Positions 9,335 to 19,653 of a stretch of 64,000 nucleotides of DNA are shown piece after piece. The DNA comes from Paraglaciecola arctica (GTDB lineage: Bacteria; Pseudomonadota; Gammaproteobacteria; Enterobacterales; Alteromonadaceae). The first letter of the stretch is position 1, and the number at the start of each line of letters is the position of its first letter. Both the position numbers and the translations under genes were made by a program. The DNA lies in contig NZ_JAHKQO010000007.1 in the NCBI RefSeq assembly GCF_018861065.1, forward strand, positions 263,409-327,408, written 5' to 3'. A model generated the notes under the pieces. The model saw only the letters and a list, made by a program, of their open reading frames with translations. It searched no databases and was not told the DNA's origin.

Positions 9335-12300
9335 ATGAAAACTAAAACAATTTACAAAAATCGTATTGCAACCGCATTAGCGCTGGCGTTAAGCGCCAGT
9401 TCAACAATCGCCATGGCACAGCAAAATGATGCCCAGTCTGAGGATGAAGGCGTCGAAGTAATTGAAGTAAAAGGGCTAAGAGGTAGTTTGATTAAAGCCC
9501 AAGATCTTAAGCGCGAAGGGAATACCTTTTTAGACGGTATTTCAGCAGAAGATATCGGCGCTTTGCCAGATAGAAGTGTTTTGGAAGCAATGCAGCGTAT
9601 TCCTGGCGTATCGATAGAGCGTTTTGCTGCCGCTAACGATCCTGACCACTTTGGCATAGAAGGCAGTGGTGCGGTTATTAGGGGGATGACGCAAACTCGC
9701 AGCGAGTTTAATGGCCGCGATACCTTTAGTGCTAACTCTAGTCGTGGGCTGAGTTTTCAGGATGTGCCACCTGAGTTGATGGGCTCTGTGTTGATTTACA
9801 AGAACCAATCTGCCGATATGATTGAAGGGGGGATCGGCGGGACAGTCAACCTCAATACCCGTAAGCCTTTTGATCAAGATGGCCGCGTAATCGCTTTTAC
9901 TGTGGACGCGACTTACACAGATTTTGCGGATGAAACCTCACCAACGGGATCTTTTTTATTCAGTGATTCATGGAACACCGAACAGGGTAAATTTGGTTTG
10001 TTAACTAATGTTGCCTACTCAAAGTTGACCAGTCGTTCTGACGGTCTGCAATCAGAAATATTTCTACCGAGAGACAATATTGTAGAAGGCTCAACTGTTT
10101 ATATGCCTAATGGTGGCAATATGAACACGCAAATTCAAGAACGTGAGCGCCAAGGTTTTACTTTGGTCGGCCAATGGGAAAGCCAAGATAGAACTATGTT
10201 GGTTACAGGGCAGTTTTTACGCTCTGATGCGAGCTTAGCTTGGGCAGAACGAACCATGAGTTTTCAAACCAATATGTATGAAGATGATGGCGTGAGTATT
10301 CGAGATGAGTCGTTCCCTTTGGATGGTTTTCCTGCTTTTGAATTCGATGACAATGGGGCGTTTCAGTCTGGCACCCTTACGCATACTTCATTAGGTGGAT
10401 GGCGTTCAAATGGAGCCGATAACGACCGCGTTCCGCAGGCGGCAGACTGGTCTGGGAATCCAGTTCCACAGTTCGGGAACACATGGCAAAATTCTAGTCG
10501 AATTAAAGATCAACAAACAGTAGTTGATGATTACTCTTTGAATCTTAAATGGCGACCAAATGATACCTGGTCCCACGAATTTGACGTGCAGCATATTAAT
10601 GCAAAAACAGATGACACAGACTTTACTATATTCTTAGGTACCCATGCTAATCAGTATCTAGATTTTTCTGGTGATGCGCCAAGTATTGCTTTTCTTGAAC
10701 CTTGGAATGGCCAGGCTGCGGGTAATGGACGTGAAGGTAACGAAAACTTTTTCCAAGATAAATCGTCGTACTACTGGCGTTCTGCTATGGATCATATTGA
10801 AGACAGCGATGGCGACGAAAGTGCACTGCGTTGGGATACCAAATATACCTTCGATGACGGCTATTTAACCTCTGTTAAATTCGGTGCAAGGTACGCTAAG
10901 CGACAGCAAACGGTTAAGTTTTCAGCTTATAGTTGGCAGCCACTAGGGGCGATTTTTTCTGGAGACCCAGACGGAAATGGTTTCGCTGGTGCTTGGTTAG
11001 ATTTACCTGAACACGCATCCTTAGTTAACGACGTGGAAGAAGTCTATTGGGATGACCATTTCAGAGGTGGGCATGTGACTATTCCGGGTCAAGGGTATAC
11101 TTATCATCCTTCTTTTGACTTGGTGCGAGATTATGCCAATGCGGGCAGCAGATTGGCCAATGCCTCATCTGATTGGGAGCCTTTAGCAGACCGCCCTCGC
11201 CAACAACTTGGGGTAGATAGTAACGGCAATGCAATTTTCGAAGAATTTGATGGGCCATTTAGACCTAACGAAGTAAACGATTTTTCTGAAACGAATACCG
11301 CTGCTTACGTGCGAATTGACTTTGAATCTTACGATTGGAAATACCCTATTTCTGGTAACGTGGGTCTAAGGTATATCCGTTTAGAAAGAGAAACCTCGGG
11401 TTATATTTCTTTTCCTAATCTTGAAATCAAACCCTTGTCATTCTTCGACAACGGTACACGTACTCCTGAAGAAATCCAGGAAGAATATGCAAAACAAACT
11501 AATCTATTTTTACCTCAAGATGATCTGGACTTTGGCAACTACGCGACACGATTTATAACCAATACCACGTCAGATGATTATGTATTGCCTAGCTTTAATG
11601 TCAAAGCTGAGTTGTCTGATGACTTAATTTTAAGATTCGCCGCGTCGAAGGCATTGGCTTATCCAAACACCGGCGACATAAAAAGTTTTGTTAGTATCAA
11701 TAACCAAAATGCAGCGGTAGTGCGTGACGGTGACGGCGAAGACGCGCAAATTGTCAGTGCAGATATCACAGCATGGACCGGTAATTCAGCTAATCCAAAT
11801 CTTCAACCAATGCGCTCAACCCAATTTGATTTAGGCTTAGAATGGTACTTTGATGAAGGAAGCTCACTTACTGGCACTATTTTCCTGAAAGACCTAAAAG
11901 ACTTCTGGGTCACTGGTGGTGTAGATGAGTCCTACACCAATAATGGTGTTACAAACACAGTGACTGTGCAAAAACCTATCAATACCGACGAAGGCGAGAT
12001 GCAAGGTTTTGAATTGGCTTATCAGCAATTTTTTGGTCAACTACCTGAACCCTTTAACCACTTAGGGGTGCAAGCGAATTATTCCTATATCAGTGCCTCT
12101 GGTGTGCCTAATTCCAATCTGTTTACTACCGATCCGGATGGGCAACCTAAGGATGGTCCCACTCAACTCGCGTTTGAATCTTTGCCTTTGGCAGGGCAAT
12201 CTAAACACACGGCTAATTTTGTAGTGATGTATGAAGATGACAAAATCTCAACCCGATTAGCTTATAACTGGCGCTCTGAATACTTGATTACAGCGAGAGA

Positions 12301-12526
12301 TGTTGTAGCGCCTCATAGGCCTGTTTATGGTGAAGACGCCGGTTACTTGGATGGCTCGTTTTATTACACATTGAGTGAAAACATTAAAGTTGGCATTCAA
12401 GGTGTGAACTTGTTAGACACTATTACCAAAACTAGTATGCAAGTTGATGAAAGTGGCACCCGTTATGGCCGCTCATGGTTTAAGAGCGATCGTCGCTTTT
12501 CTTTAGTGTTACAAGGTAGTTTCTAA
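9335..12526 (+). CDS. TonB-dependent receptor of the large carbohydrate-uptake type
   Basis: The protein is 1063 residues with a signal peptide of about 28 residues ending in an AMA-QQ-like site. The plug domain begins with a GLRGSL motif and contains DIGALPDRSVLEAMQRIPGV. The long 22-strand barrel ends in a terminal phenylalanine. Length and plug sequence place it in the Caulobacter/Xanthomonas-type receptor group common in marine polysaccharide degraders. It would import an oligosaccharide across the outer membrane using TonB-ExbBD. The halogenase-like gene follows after 22 bp, so the two are probably co-transcribed. A LacI-type operator lies about 80 bp upstream. The substrate is probably xylo-oligosaccharide because of the adjoining xyl genes, but that is inference. 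Confidence 0.9.
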   Translation: MKTKTIYKNRIATALALALSASSTIAMAQQNDAQSEDEGVEVIEVKGLRGSLIKAQDLKREGNTFLDGISAEDIGALPDRSVLEAMQRIPGVSIERFAAANDPDHFGIEGSGAVIRGMTQTRSEFNGRDTFSANSSRGLSFQDVPPELMGSVLIYKNQSADMIEGGIGGTVNLNTRKPFDQDGRVIAFTVDATYTDFADETSPTGSFLFSDSWNTEQGKFGLLTNVAYSKLTSRSDGLQSEIFLPRDNIVEGSTVYMPNGGNMNTQIQERERQGFTLVGQWESQDRTMLVTGQFLRSDASLAWAERTMSFQTNMYEDDGVSIRDESFPLDGFPAFEFDDNGAFQSGTLTHTSLGGWRSNGADNDRVPQAADWSGNPVPQFGNTWQNSSRIKDQQTVVDDYSLNLKWRPNDTWSHEFDVQHINAKTDDTDFTIFLGTHANQYLDFSGDAPSIAFLEPWNGQAAGNGREGNENFFQDKSSYYWRSAMDHIEDSDGDESALRWDTKYTFDDGYLTSVKFGARYAKRQQTVKFSAYSWQPLGAIFSGDPDGNGFAGAWLDLPEHASLVNDVEEVYWDDHFRGGHVTIPGQGYTYHPSFDLVRDYANAGSRLANASSDWEPLADRPRQQLGVDSNGNAIFEEFDGPFRPNEVNDFSETNTAAYVRIDFESYDWKYPISGNVGLRYIRLERETSGYISFPNLEIKPLSFFDNGTRTPEEIQEEYAKQTNLFLPQDDLDFGNYATRFITNTTSDDYVLPSFNVKAELSDDLILRFAASKALAYPNTGDIKSFVSINNQNAAVVRDGDGEDAQIVSADITAWTGNSANPNLQPMRSTQFDLGLEWYFDEGSSLTGTIFLKDLKDFWVTGGVDESYTNNGVTNTVTVQKPINTDEGEMQGFELAYQQFFGQLPEPFNHLGVQANYSYISASGVPNSNLFTTDPDGQPKDGPTQLAFESLPLAGQSKHTANFVVMYEDDKISTRLAYNWRSEYLITARDVVAPHRPVYGEDAGYLDGSFYYTLSENIKVGIQGVNLLDTITKTSMQVDESGTRYGRSWFKSDRRFSLVLQGSF

Positions 12527-12548
12527 CCCAGTATTCTTAGGAGGGTGT

Positions 12549-14057
12549 ATGCAAAAAAATATACAAAAGGTTGTTATTGTCGGTGGGGGCACTGCGGGTT
12601 GGATGACCGCCGCAGCTATGGGCAAGTTGTTAAAGAATCGGATGTGTAGCATCACCCTTGTTGAGTCTGCTGAAATTCCAACTATAGGTGTAGGAGAGGC
12701 AACGATTCCTCAATTACAACTATTTAACGCATTACTTGGTCTGGATGAAGATGAATTTATGCGGGAAACCAACGCCACGTTTAAACACGGAATTCAATTT
12801 GTTGATTGGAAGCAACTCGGCCATGAATACACTCATCCATTTGGTACTATAGGGTTAAATTTTGATGGTGTAGATTTTCATCACTATTGGTTAAAAACTG
12901 CTAAAGCTATGGGGGTTGATAGACTAGATAATTATGCTTTTAACTGCGTAGCAGCCCGTGACAACAAAATGATGCGCTCGATTGATGTCCCCAACTCACC
13001 ATGCAATAACATTGCTTACGCATTTCATTTTGATGCTGGTTTGTATGTTAAATGGCTTAAGAGGTTTGCTATCTCCCAAGGGGTAGAACGAATTGAAGCA
13101 CAAGTTAAGGACGTGCACTTAAATAATGATTCGGGTTTTATCACCTCCCTTGAGTTGAATGATGGTAAACAAATTGAAGGTGATTTGTTTATCGATTGTT
13201 CTGGTTTTAAAGGATTGCTGATTGAAGAAGCTTTGCACACAGGGTACGAAAGTTGGAGTCACTTTTTGCCTTGTGATAGCGCAGTAGTTGTACCCAGCAC
13301 AAACACGGGTGAACTTTACCCTTATACACGATCTTGGGCCCAAAAGGCCGGTTGGCAATGGCGCATTCCGTTGCAACATAGAACCGGTAATGGCCACGTG
13401 TTTTCAAGTAAGTTTATGAGTGATGAGGAAGCTAAAGCAATCTTACTGGAAAATATAGAAGGCGAACCTTTAGTAGAGCCTAGATTTCTGCGTTTTCATA
13501 CTGGTATGCGTCGCAAACAGTGGAATAAAAATTGTATAGCGATAGGCTTGTCTAGTGGTTTTATCGAGCCGCTAGAATCTACATCCATACATTTAATTCA
13601 AAGTAACATCTCTCGCTTGATGAGCTTATTTCCTGATAAAAGTTTCGATCCTGTAACGGTAGATACCTTTAATAAACAAGCGGATGAAGAAATACGTCGG
13701 ATTCGAGATTTTATTATTCTGCATTATCATGTAACCGAGCGCCAAGACTCGCCATTTTGGCGGTACTGCCGCAACATGGAAATCCCCGATTATTTGCAAT
13801 CAAAAATTGACCTTTTTAAGTCCTCTGGACGCGTTTTTCGGGAGAATGATGAATTGTTTAATCAATCGAGTTGGATTGCTGTAATGATTGGTCAGGGACT
13901 CATGCCTGAGCAATATCATCCTATGGCCGATCTGCTTGAGCAAGAGGAAGTATCTAGGCGCTTGGCTCACGTTAAACACGTTATTCAACAGTCTGTAGAC
14001 AGGATGCCAAGCCATCAGAACTTTATTGAGCGGCACTGCAAATCAACCATGCAATAA
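12549..14057 (+). CDS. Tryptophan-halogenase-family flavoprotein
   Basis: This 502-residue protein has an N-terminal FAD-binding GGGTAGWMTA motif, the lysine K79 that matches the catalytic lysine of PrnA/RebH, the family signature GWQWRIP, and a PLES motif with E343 matching the second catalytic glutamate. By family it would use FADH2, oxygen and halide. However, many homologues sit in receptor-linked sugar-uptake loci, where no halogenated product is known and the substrate is undetermined. It follows the TonB receptor by 22 bp with an AGGAGG-type ribosome site at 12539-12544. No flavin reductase is encoded nearby, so a general cellular reductase would have to supply FADH2. Confidence 0.85.
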   Translation: MQKNIQKVVIVGGGTAGWMTAAAMGKLLKNRMCSITLVESAEIPTIGVGEATIPQLQLFNALLGLDEDEFMRETNATFKHGIQFVDWKQLGHEYTHPFGTIGLNFDGVDFHHYWLKTAKAMGVDRLDNYAFNCVAARDNKMMRSIDVPNSPCNNIAYAFHFDAGLYVKWLKRFAISQGVERIEAQVKDVHLNNDSGFITSLELNDGKQIEGDLFIDCSGFKGLLIEEALHTGYESWSHFLPCDSAVVVPSTNTGELYPYTRSWAQKAGWQWRIPLQHRTGNGHVFSSKFMSDEEAKAILLENIEGEPLVEPRFLRFHTGMRRKQWNKNCIAIGLSSGFIEPLESTSIHLIQSNISRLMSLFPDKSFDPVTVDTFNKQADEEIRRIRDFIILHYHVTERQDSPFWRYCRNMEIPDYLQSKIDLFKSSGRVFRENDELFNQSSWIAVMIGQGLMPEQYHPMADLLEQEEVSRRLAHVKHVIQQSVDRMPSHQNFIERHCKSTMQ

Positions 14058-14090
14058 CACAAAACCTGAAAATTTTATGAATTCTAAAGA

Positions 14091-14113
14091 TAGAATGTTA
14101 ACGTAACATTCTA
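14091..14113. promoter_or_regulatory. Perfect inverted repeat upstream of the LacI-family regulator gene
   Basis: TAGAATGTTA and its exact reverse complement flank a 3-bp ACG centre. The core TGTTAACGTAACA differs from the site before the TonB receptor only by lacking one central base. It lies 27 bp before the regulator ATG, which is consistent with autorepression. Confidence 0.65.
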
Positions 14114-14140
14114 TTTATCCACACGATATAAACCTGACAT

Positions 14141-15166
14141 ATGTCTAGAGTAAAACTAAAAGATATCGCGGAAAGGGCTGGCGTCTCGGTGATGACAGTA
14201 TCCCGCGTAATGAACAACGATCCTAAAGTCAGGACTAAAACCAGAGCCAAAATAGCAGCGATAGCGCAAGAATTAAATTACAGTCCCAATGTTGCCGCTC
14301 GAAGTTTATCTAGTTCGAAATCTTTCTTTATCGGTATTGTGTGTGAATTTGCCAATGCTAATTATGTGAGTCAGTTTTTGGTTGGGGCATTAACAAAATG
14401 CCGTACTAATGGTTTTCATATTGTCATTGATGAAACTGCGGGAGAAACCGAAAAAGCACTCTCTATTGTCAGCGATTTTATCCTCATAACTAAAGTCGAT
14501 GGCTTAATTTTGTTGCCTCCTTTAGCTGATATTCCTGAGGTCTTAAGCTTACTTAAAGAATCACATACCCCTTTTGTTCGAATCGCCCCGGATATTGATT
14601 TATCGGCTAGCCCCTATATTTGTATGGATGATTATCAAGCCGCTTTCGACATCACCGAACACTTGGTAAGGACTGGGCATAAACGAATTGCCCATATTAT
14701 AGGTAATGAAAATCAAGGGGTTAGCAGGCTCAGGTATCAGGGGTATTTAGATGCTCTGCGTTCACATCGTTTGTTAATGCCCCCCGAATATATTGAGCAA
14801 GGGGAATTTACTTATAAATCCGGACTTGTTGCCGCCGAGAAACTACTGTCTCTTGAGGTATTACCCGACGCCGTTTTTGCGAGTAACGATGAAATGGCCG
14901 CAGCGGTGATATCTGTGGCACTTAAAAATAACTTAGATGTGCCCAAACAAATATCGGTTGTGGGGTTTGATGATACCGAGTTAGCCAGAGTTGTATGGCC
15001 TCGAATCACCACTATTCAGCAGCCCATAAGAGATATGGCTGGTCTCGCTATAAGTTTGCTCACCGATCCGCTAATGTCGTTTCAGGATAGTACTCCGATG
15101 GCGAAACGGCATGTTTTGCCGTATCAACTTTTTATACGCGAATCGAGTAAACAAAACGCCGATTAA
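14141..15166 (+). CDS. LacI-family transcriptional repressor
   Basis: The 341-residue protein has an N-terminal LacI helix-turn-helix (VKLKDIAERAGVSVMTVSRV, residues 4-23) and a hinge-helix segment (NVAARSLSSSKS, about 50-61). A periplasmic-binding-like effector domain carries the usual family stretches (ASNDEMAAAV; VVGFDDTELARV). It follows the halogenase-like gene, with a matching operator in the gap and another before the receptor. It therefore most likely represses the receptor-halogenase unit and itself until a sugar inducer is present. A bidirectional terminator separates it from the convergent xylBA operon. The effector is not readable from sequence. Confidence 0.9.
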   Translation: MSRVKLKDIAERAGVSVMTVSRVMNNDPKVRTKTRAKIAAIAQELNYSPNVAARSLSSSKSFFIGIVCEFANANYVSQFLVGALTKCRTNGFHIVIDETAGETEKALSIVSDFILITKVDGLILLPPLADIPEVLSLLKESHTPFVRIAPDIDLSASPYICMDDYQAAFDITEHLVRTGHKRIAHIIGNENQGVSRLRYQGYLDALRSHRLLMPPEYIEQGEFTYKSGLVAAEKLLSLEVLPDAVFASNDEMAAAVISVALKNNLDVPKQISVVGFDDTELARVVWPRITTIQQPIRDMAGLAISLLTDPLMSFQDSTPMAKRHVLPYQLFIRESSKQNAD

Positions 15167-15226
15167 TGAGGAATAAAGAAGGGTGTTGCTGTTACCGCTA
15201 GCCAACAAAATAACTCAATCTAAATA

Positions 15227-15260
15227 AAAAATGCCTAGTGTTTCCCCACTAGGCATTTTT
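15227..15260. terminator. Bidirectional rho-independent terminator between the LacI gene and xylA
   Basis: A 14-bp perfect stem (AAAAATGCCTAGTG and its complement) encloses a 6-nt loop. It has a T-run on the plus strand and the symmetrical A-run serves the minus strand. It therefore fits both convergent genes. Confidence 0.9.
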
Positions 15261-15298
15261 AGAAAGCAAAGTTGATTTAGTTTCGGTAGAGTAAAACT

Positions 15299-16618
15299 TT
15301 AACCAAATAATACACGATTAACTTTGTTTTCAAGCAACTCTTGCTGACCACTAACATGCTTAGGCTGTAAGTTATTGCTTACTGTGTGACTAGCTAATGA
15401 CTCTAGGCTATGTTGACCTTTCAAAACTGATTGACCAAAGTTTTGTCCCCAGCCTTCATAACGTTGTGAAATTTTGTCGGCAATAAAGTCACTTTCCAAT
15501 ATCGCCGCTGCCTTTTTAAGGGCTAACGCCATGTGATCCATGCCACCAATATGTCCGTGGAATAAATCTGCAGGATCACTACTTTGACGACGTAACTTAC
15601 AATCAAAGTTCAAACCACCGGTAGTAAAACCACCTGATTTAAGAATCTCATACATGACCAAACTTAGCTCTTCAACTTCATTTGGAAATTGGTCGGTATC
15701 CCAACCATTTTGTGCGTCACCACGGTTGGCGTCAATACTTCCGAATAAACCTAAAGAAATAGCAGTGGCAATCTCGTGATGAAACGAATGGCCTGCCAAA
15801 GTGGCATGGTTTGCTTCAATATTGACTTTGAATTCTTGTTCTAATCCAAATTGTTTAAGGAAACCATAAACAGTCGCAGTATCGTAATCGTATTGATGTT
15901 TTGTCGGTTCCTGAGGTTTGGGCTCTATTAGTAGAGCGCCTTTAAAGCCAATTTTATGTTTATGTTCCGCAACCATGGTAAAGAACCGGCCCAACTGCTC
16001 GCGCTCTTGTCGCAGGTCTGTGTTGAGCAAACTTTCGTAACCTTCACGCCCGCCCCATAATACGTAGTTTTCACCGCCTAGACGCTGGGTGGCATTCATG
16101 GCGTGGAATACCTGAGTTGCACCATAACTGAATACGTCAGGGTTAGGATTAGAAGCACCGCCTGCGGCGTATCTCGGGTTACTGAATAAGTTGGCGGTTC
16201 CCCATAATAACTTGAGTCCGGTTTCAGATTGTTTTTGCTCAAGCACATCTACCATGGCAGAAAAGTTGTTGACGTAATCATGGATGCTGTCGCCTTCTGG
16301 CGCTACATCTATGTCGTGAAAACAATAGTAGGGGATATTTAACTTGCTAAAAAATTCAAAGGCAACATCCGCTTTTTGTTTCGCCATTTGCATCGGATCC
16401 CCGGGTTTAAGCCAAGGTCTACCAAAGGTGCCTTGACCAAATACATCGGCACCATCCCAACAAAAGTTGTGCCAATAGCAGGCAGCAAAACGCAGGTGTT
16501 CGGCCATAGTTTTACCCAAAACAACTTGATTGGCATCGTAATGATGAAACGCCAGAGGGTTGTCCGACTCAGTGCCTTCAAATTGAATGCTGGGTATTGA
16601 ATCAAAATAAGTGGTCAT
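15299..16618 (-). CDS. xylA: Xylose isomerase
   Basis: The 439-residue enzyme converts D-xylose to D-xylulose in the cytosol. It has the class II length. The catalytic pair H101/D104 lies in [10 protein letters not shown], and the metal-binding stretches [25 protein letters not shown] and [16 protein letters not shown] carry the expected Glu, His and Asp ligands. It overlaps the upstream xylB by 4 bp (ATGA), which suggests translational coupling, and an AAGGAA ribosome site precedes the ATG. Order xylB-xylA is the reverse of E. coli xylAB. The terminator at 15227-15260 ends the operon. Confidence 0.97.
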   Translation of the reverse strand: MTTYFDSIPSIQFEGTESDNPLAFHHYDANQVVLGKTMAEHLRFAACYWHNFCWDGADVFGQGTFGRPWLKPGDPMQMAKQKADVAFEFFSKLNIPYYCFHDIDVAPEGDSIHDYVNNFSAMVDVLEQKQSETGLKLLWGTANLFSNPRYAAGGASNPNPDVFSYGATQVFHAMNATQRLGGENYVLWGGREGYESLLNTDLRQEREQLGRFFTMVAEHKHKIGFKGALLIEPKPQEPTKHQYDYDTATVYGFLKQFGLEQEFKVNIEANHATLAGHSFHHEIATAISLGLFGSIDANRGDAQNGWDTDQFPNEVEELSLVMYEILKSGGFTTGGLNFDCKLRRQSSDPADLFHGHIGGMDHMALALKKAAAILESDFIADKISQRYEGWGQNFGQSVLKGQHSLESLASHTVSNNLQPKHVSGQQELLENKVNRVLFG

Positions 16619-18084
16619 AAAATTTCCTTGTTAAAAAGAGTGCGTAATTGAGGATAGGTTTGTTTATAAACACTTCTTCGTTGCTCAAAAATGTATTGAG
16701 TAGAAGTGTTGGGTGTATGGGTTTGCACGGCTTCGGGTTGCGGGCAAATTTGTTTAGTGGTTAGGTTGGGCTCTATTGCCAATTGGGCGAGACGCGCAGC
16801 ACCTAAAGCGGGCCCAACTTCTCCACCTTTTCTAAAAGTGATGCTGGTATTTAAAATATCTGCCATGAGTTGTCGCCAATAGGGACTTTGTGCGCCGCCA
16901 CCAATAACGGTAATTTCTGTTGCTTGAGTGCCAGATTGATGTAGTGCGTCCACTCCATCAGCAAAAGCAAAACATACGCCTTCGAGTACCGCATGTAACA
17001 TGTCAAGTTTGCTAGTGTCGTGGGTTAGTCCAATAAACGCACCTTTCGCCATAGGATTATTGTGCGGTGTACGTTCACCACTTAAATAAGGTAAAAAGTA
17101 AGGCGTTGTTTTTTGCTCAACAGGATGGGATTCAAGTTGTTCAAGTAGTTGCCCAATGTCTTCTTCTACTACTTGTTTCGCAAACCAATCTAGGCAACTG
17201 GCAGCACTGAGCATCACTGACATTAAATGCCAACGTTCAGGCAATGCATGGCAAAAGCTGTGTACTGCAAGTTCAGCTTGTTGGCTAAAATGATCGGTTA
17301 CTACGAAGTAAACACCGGATGTGCCCAGTGAAATCATGCCTTGACCTGGTTCAACCAAACCAACGCCTATTGCACCGGCTGCATTGTCGCCTGCACCTGC
17401 TACCACTGGTACTTCAGATAATCCCCAACGACTGGCTAAATCAGTTTGCAACACTCCTGTGATTTGGTTGCCTTCAAAAAGTTGTGGCATGTGGCTCAAT
17501 TTCAGGCCACATGCGGAGAGCAATTCAATATCCCAACAACGTTTTTGGGTATTTAGCCACAGTGTTCCAGCGGCATCTGACATGTCACAGGCAAAGTCAC
17601 CTGTTAAAAGAAACCTTAGGTAATCTTTGGGTAACAGCACTTTATCGATTCGCGAAAATTTGTCTGGTTCATGGTGTTTTAACCAAAGCAGTTTTGGCGC
17701 GGTGAAACCCGGCATCATAATATTACCAGTGGTTTCGCGGCTATTTGGAACCCTTTGTTCTAGCTCGATACACTCAGCTGCACTGCGGCCGTCATTCCAC
17801 AGAATTGCGGGGCGTATAACCTGAGCATCTCCGTCGAGTAAGGTTGCTCCATGCATTTGCCCAGACAAGCCTATTGCTTTTACTTGGGAAAGAAACGGGC
17901 CTTGACTTAAGCTATCCATTGCTGAACAAAATGCTAACCACCAATCAGTGGGATCTTGTTCGGACCACAATGGCTGTGGTCGAGACACTGTTAATTCCGC
18001 TGATTGTGAATCAACGATTTGGCCGGTGGCGTCGGTAATAATAACTTTTATCCCGGACGTACCTAAATCAACCCCTAAATACAT
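16615..18084 (-). CDS. xylB: Xylulokinase
   Basis: This 489-residue FGGY-family kinase phosphorylates D-xylulose to xylulose 5-phosphate for the pentose phosphate pathway. It begins [13 protein letters not shown], the phosphate-1 loop of the ASKHA fold. It contains the SGQMHG substrate motif, the [13 protein letters not shown] stretch with the catalytic aspartate, and the C-terminal [13 protein letters not shown] adenosine motif. I chose the ATG at 18084 because a GGAG ribosome site lies 6 bases before it and the protein then starts as the family does. The open frame extends 11 codons further up. It is the first gene of the xylBA operon, divergent from xylR. Confidence 0.95.
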   Translation of the reverse strand: MYLGVDLGTSGIKVIITDATGQIVDSQSAELTVSRPQPLWSEQDPTDWWLAFCSAMDSLSQGPFLSQVKAIGLSGQMHGATLLDGDAQVIRPAILWNDGRSAAECIELEQRVPNSRETTGNIMMPGFTAPKLLWLKHHEPDKFSRIDKVLLPKDYLRFLLTGDFACDMSDAAGTLWLNTQKRCWDIELLSACGLKLSHMPQLFEGNQITGVLQTDLASRWGLSEVPVVAGAGDNAAGAIGVGLVEPGQGMISLGTSGVYFVVTDHFSQQAELAVHSFCHALPERWHLMSVMLSAASCLDWFAKQVVEEDIGQLLEQLESHPVEQKTTPYFLPYLSGERTPHNNPMAKGAFIGLTHDTSKLDMLHAVLEGVCFAFADGVDALHQSGTQATEITVIGGGAQSPYWRQLMADILNTSITFRKGGEVGPALGAARLAQLAIEPNLTTKQICPQPEAVQTHTPNTSTQYIFEQRRSVYKQTYPQLRTLFNKEIL

Positions 18085-18142
18085 CACAATCTCCGTAATA
18101 TTTTTTGTGAATAGCATAGTGGCCTAGAGTTGAAAATCGCTC

Positions 18143-18175
18143 AATTACGAAATTACATAAATAAATTCCGTAATT
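18143..18175. promoter_or_regulatory. Probable XylR-binding inverted repeat between xylB and xylR
   Basis: AATTACGAAATT (18143-18154) and AATTCCGTAATT (18164-18175) are inverted copies matching at 11 of 12 positions, with centres about two helical turns apart. The element is 59-91 bp upstream of xylB, a good place for an AraC-type activator. Assignment to XylR rests on position and symmetry. Confidence 0.55.
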
Positions 18176-18248
18176 TGTTATTTTATTGTTACTATATTTT
18201 TAGTTATTCTTACGTTGACTTTTAGTCAGGTACAAGAGGTATTAATCA

Positions 18249-19475
18249 GTGAAATACAGCAGACTAAGCGGGCAAGAAGGCAGGCAATACAGTATTAGCC
18301 TATTGTTTAATGCGAATAAGGTTTACGATCGTCAAGTCATTGAAGGTATCGGACATTACTTACAATCTACCAAAGTAGATTGGGACGTATACCTCGAAGA
18401 AGACTGCTTAGCTCGATTAAACAATCTTGATAATTGGGAAGTGGATGGAATTATTGCCGACTTTGACGATCCAGTTATGCAAGCGGCATTGATTGATTCA
18501 CCTATCCCAGTCATTGGAGTCGGTGGTTCCTACCAGTCGGCTGATGATTACCCGAACGTGCCTTATGTGGCTACCGATAACGAAGCAGTGGTCAATTGCG
18601 CCTACCAGCATCTAAAACAAAAAGGCCTACAGCGATTCGCATTTTATGGTTTTCCACCAGATGATGAGCACCGTTGGGCCTTAGAGCGCGAAAGGGCGAT
18701 TGTTTCTTTATGTGAAAAAGACGGTTTCAAGTGTTCTGTTTACCGAGGTTATAAAACTCAGCCAGATACTTGGCATTACAGTATGAATAGGTTAGCTGAA
18801 TGGATTGAGAGTCTACCTTCACCTGTTGGTGTGATTGCCGTTACTGATGCGCGGGCACGACATCTGCTACAAGCCTGTGATAAAACTAATCGTCTGGTAC
18901 CTGACCAAGTTTCTATAGTAGGTATAGATGACGACGACATCGCTCGAAACCTAAGTAGAGTCAGTTTGAGTTCAGTCAGTCAAGGCTGTTTTGACATGGG
19001 GTTTCAAGCCGCAAAATTATTGCATCGCCAGCTTAATCGACAAAAAGTGGACAAACCCTCGGAGCAAAAAGCAAAATCACCACCACGAGTTCTGGTGCCA
19101 CCCATAGGTATTATCCAGCGCCAGTCAACTGACTTTAAAGCCTTGCAAGATACCTATGTCATTCAGGCTATGCACTATGTCCGGCAACATGCATGTAGAG
19201 GTATAAAGGTTGAGCAAGTGATTGATTATGTCGGTATTTCTCGCTCAAATCTGGAACAACGTTTTGTGCAAGAATGTGGTCATAGCATACATACAGAAAT
19301 TCACTATGAGAAGCTAAACAAAGCTTGTAAAATGTTAACTGAAACAGATACGGAATTGTCCGAAATAGCCAGCTCCTGTGGTTATCCCTCAATTCAGTAT
19401 TTATATGCAGTGTTTAAAAAACACTTTGGGCAAACTCCCAAACAATACAAACGAAACGCGGTAAATATGACCTAG
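18249..19475 (+). CDS. xylR: Xylose operon activator XylR (AraC family)
   Basis: This 408-residue protein has an N-terminal LacI-like periplasmic-binding fold (about 15-285) for D-xylose. The C-terminal AraC-type double helix-turn-helix (about 305-400) contains VEQVIDYVGISRSNLEQRF and the second-helix stretch LSEIASSCGYPSIQYLYAVFK. The same two-domain plan defines E. coli XylR. It is transcribed away from xylBA across a 164-bp gap. The start is GTG, with AGAGG nine bases before it. Activation of xylBA in the presence of xylose is the known role of the family. Confidence 0.93.
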   Translation: MKYSRLSGQEGRQYSISLLFNANKVYDRQVIEGIGHYLQSTKVDWDVYLEEDCLARLNNLDNWEVDGIIADFDDPVMQAALIDSPIPVIGVGGSYQSADDYPNVPYVATDNEAVVNCAYQHLKQKGLQRFAFYGFPPDDEHRWALERERAIVSLCEKDGFKCSVYRGYKTQPDTWHYSMNRLAEWIESLPSPVGVIAVTDARARHLLQACDKTNRLVPDQVSIVGIDDDDIARNLSRVSLSSVSQGCFDMGFQAAKLLHRQLNRQKVDKPSEQKAKSPPRVLVPPIGIIQRQSTDFKALQDTYVIQAMHYVRQHACRGIKVEQVIDYVGISRSNLEQRFVQECGHSIHTEIHYEKLNKACKMLTETDTELSEIASSCGYPSIQYLYAVFKKHFGQTPKQYKRNAVNMT

Positions 19476-19653
19476 ATGAAAGTTTAAACCTTACTAATTA
19501 GTGATTTTGTCTAGGTAAAAAATGTTTAGAGCCATTAGTTGAAGTGAACAATTTGTAAGAAAAACATAATTCTAGCTGTGTATGATGAAATATATTCGTA
19601 TTTCGCATGGTCGTGTAGAGCATGTAAAAAAGTAATTATAATATAGGAAAACT

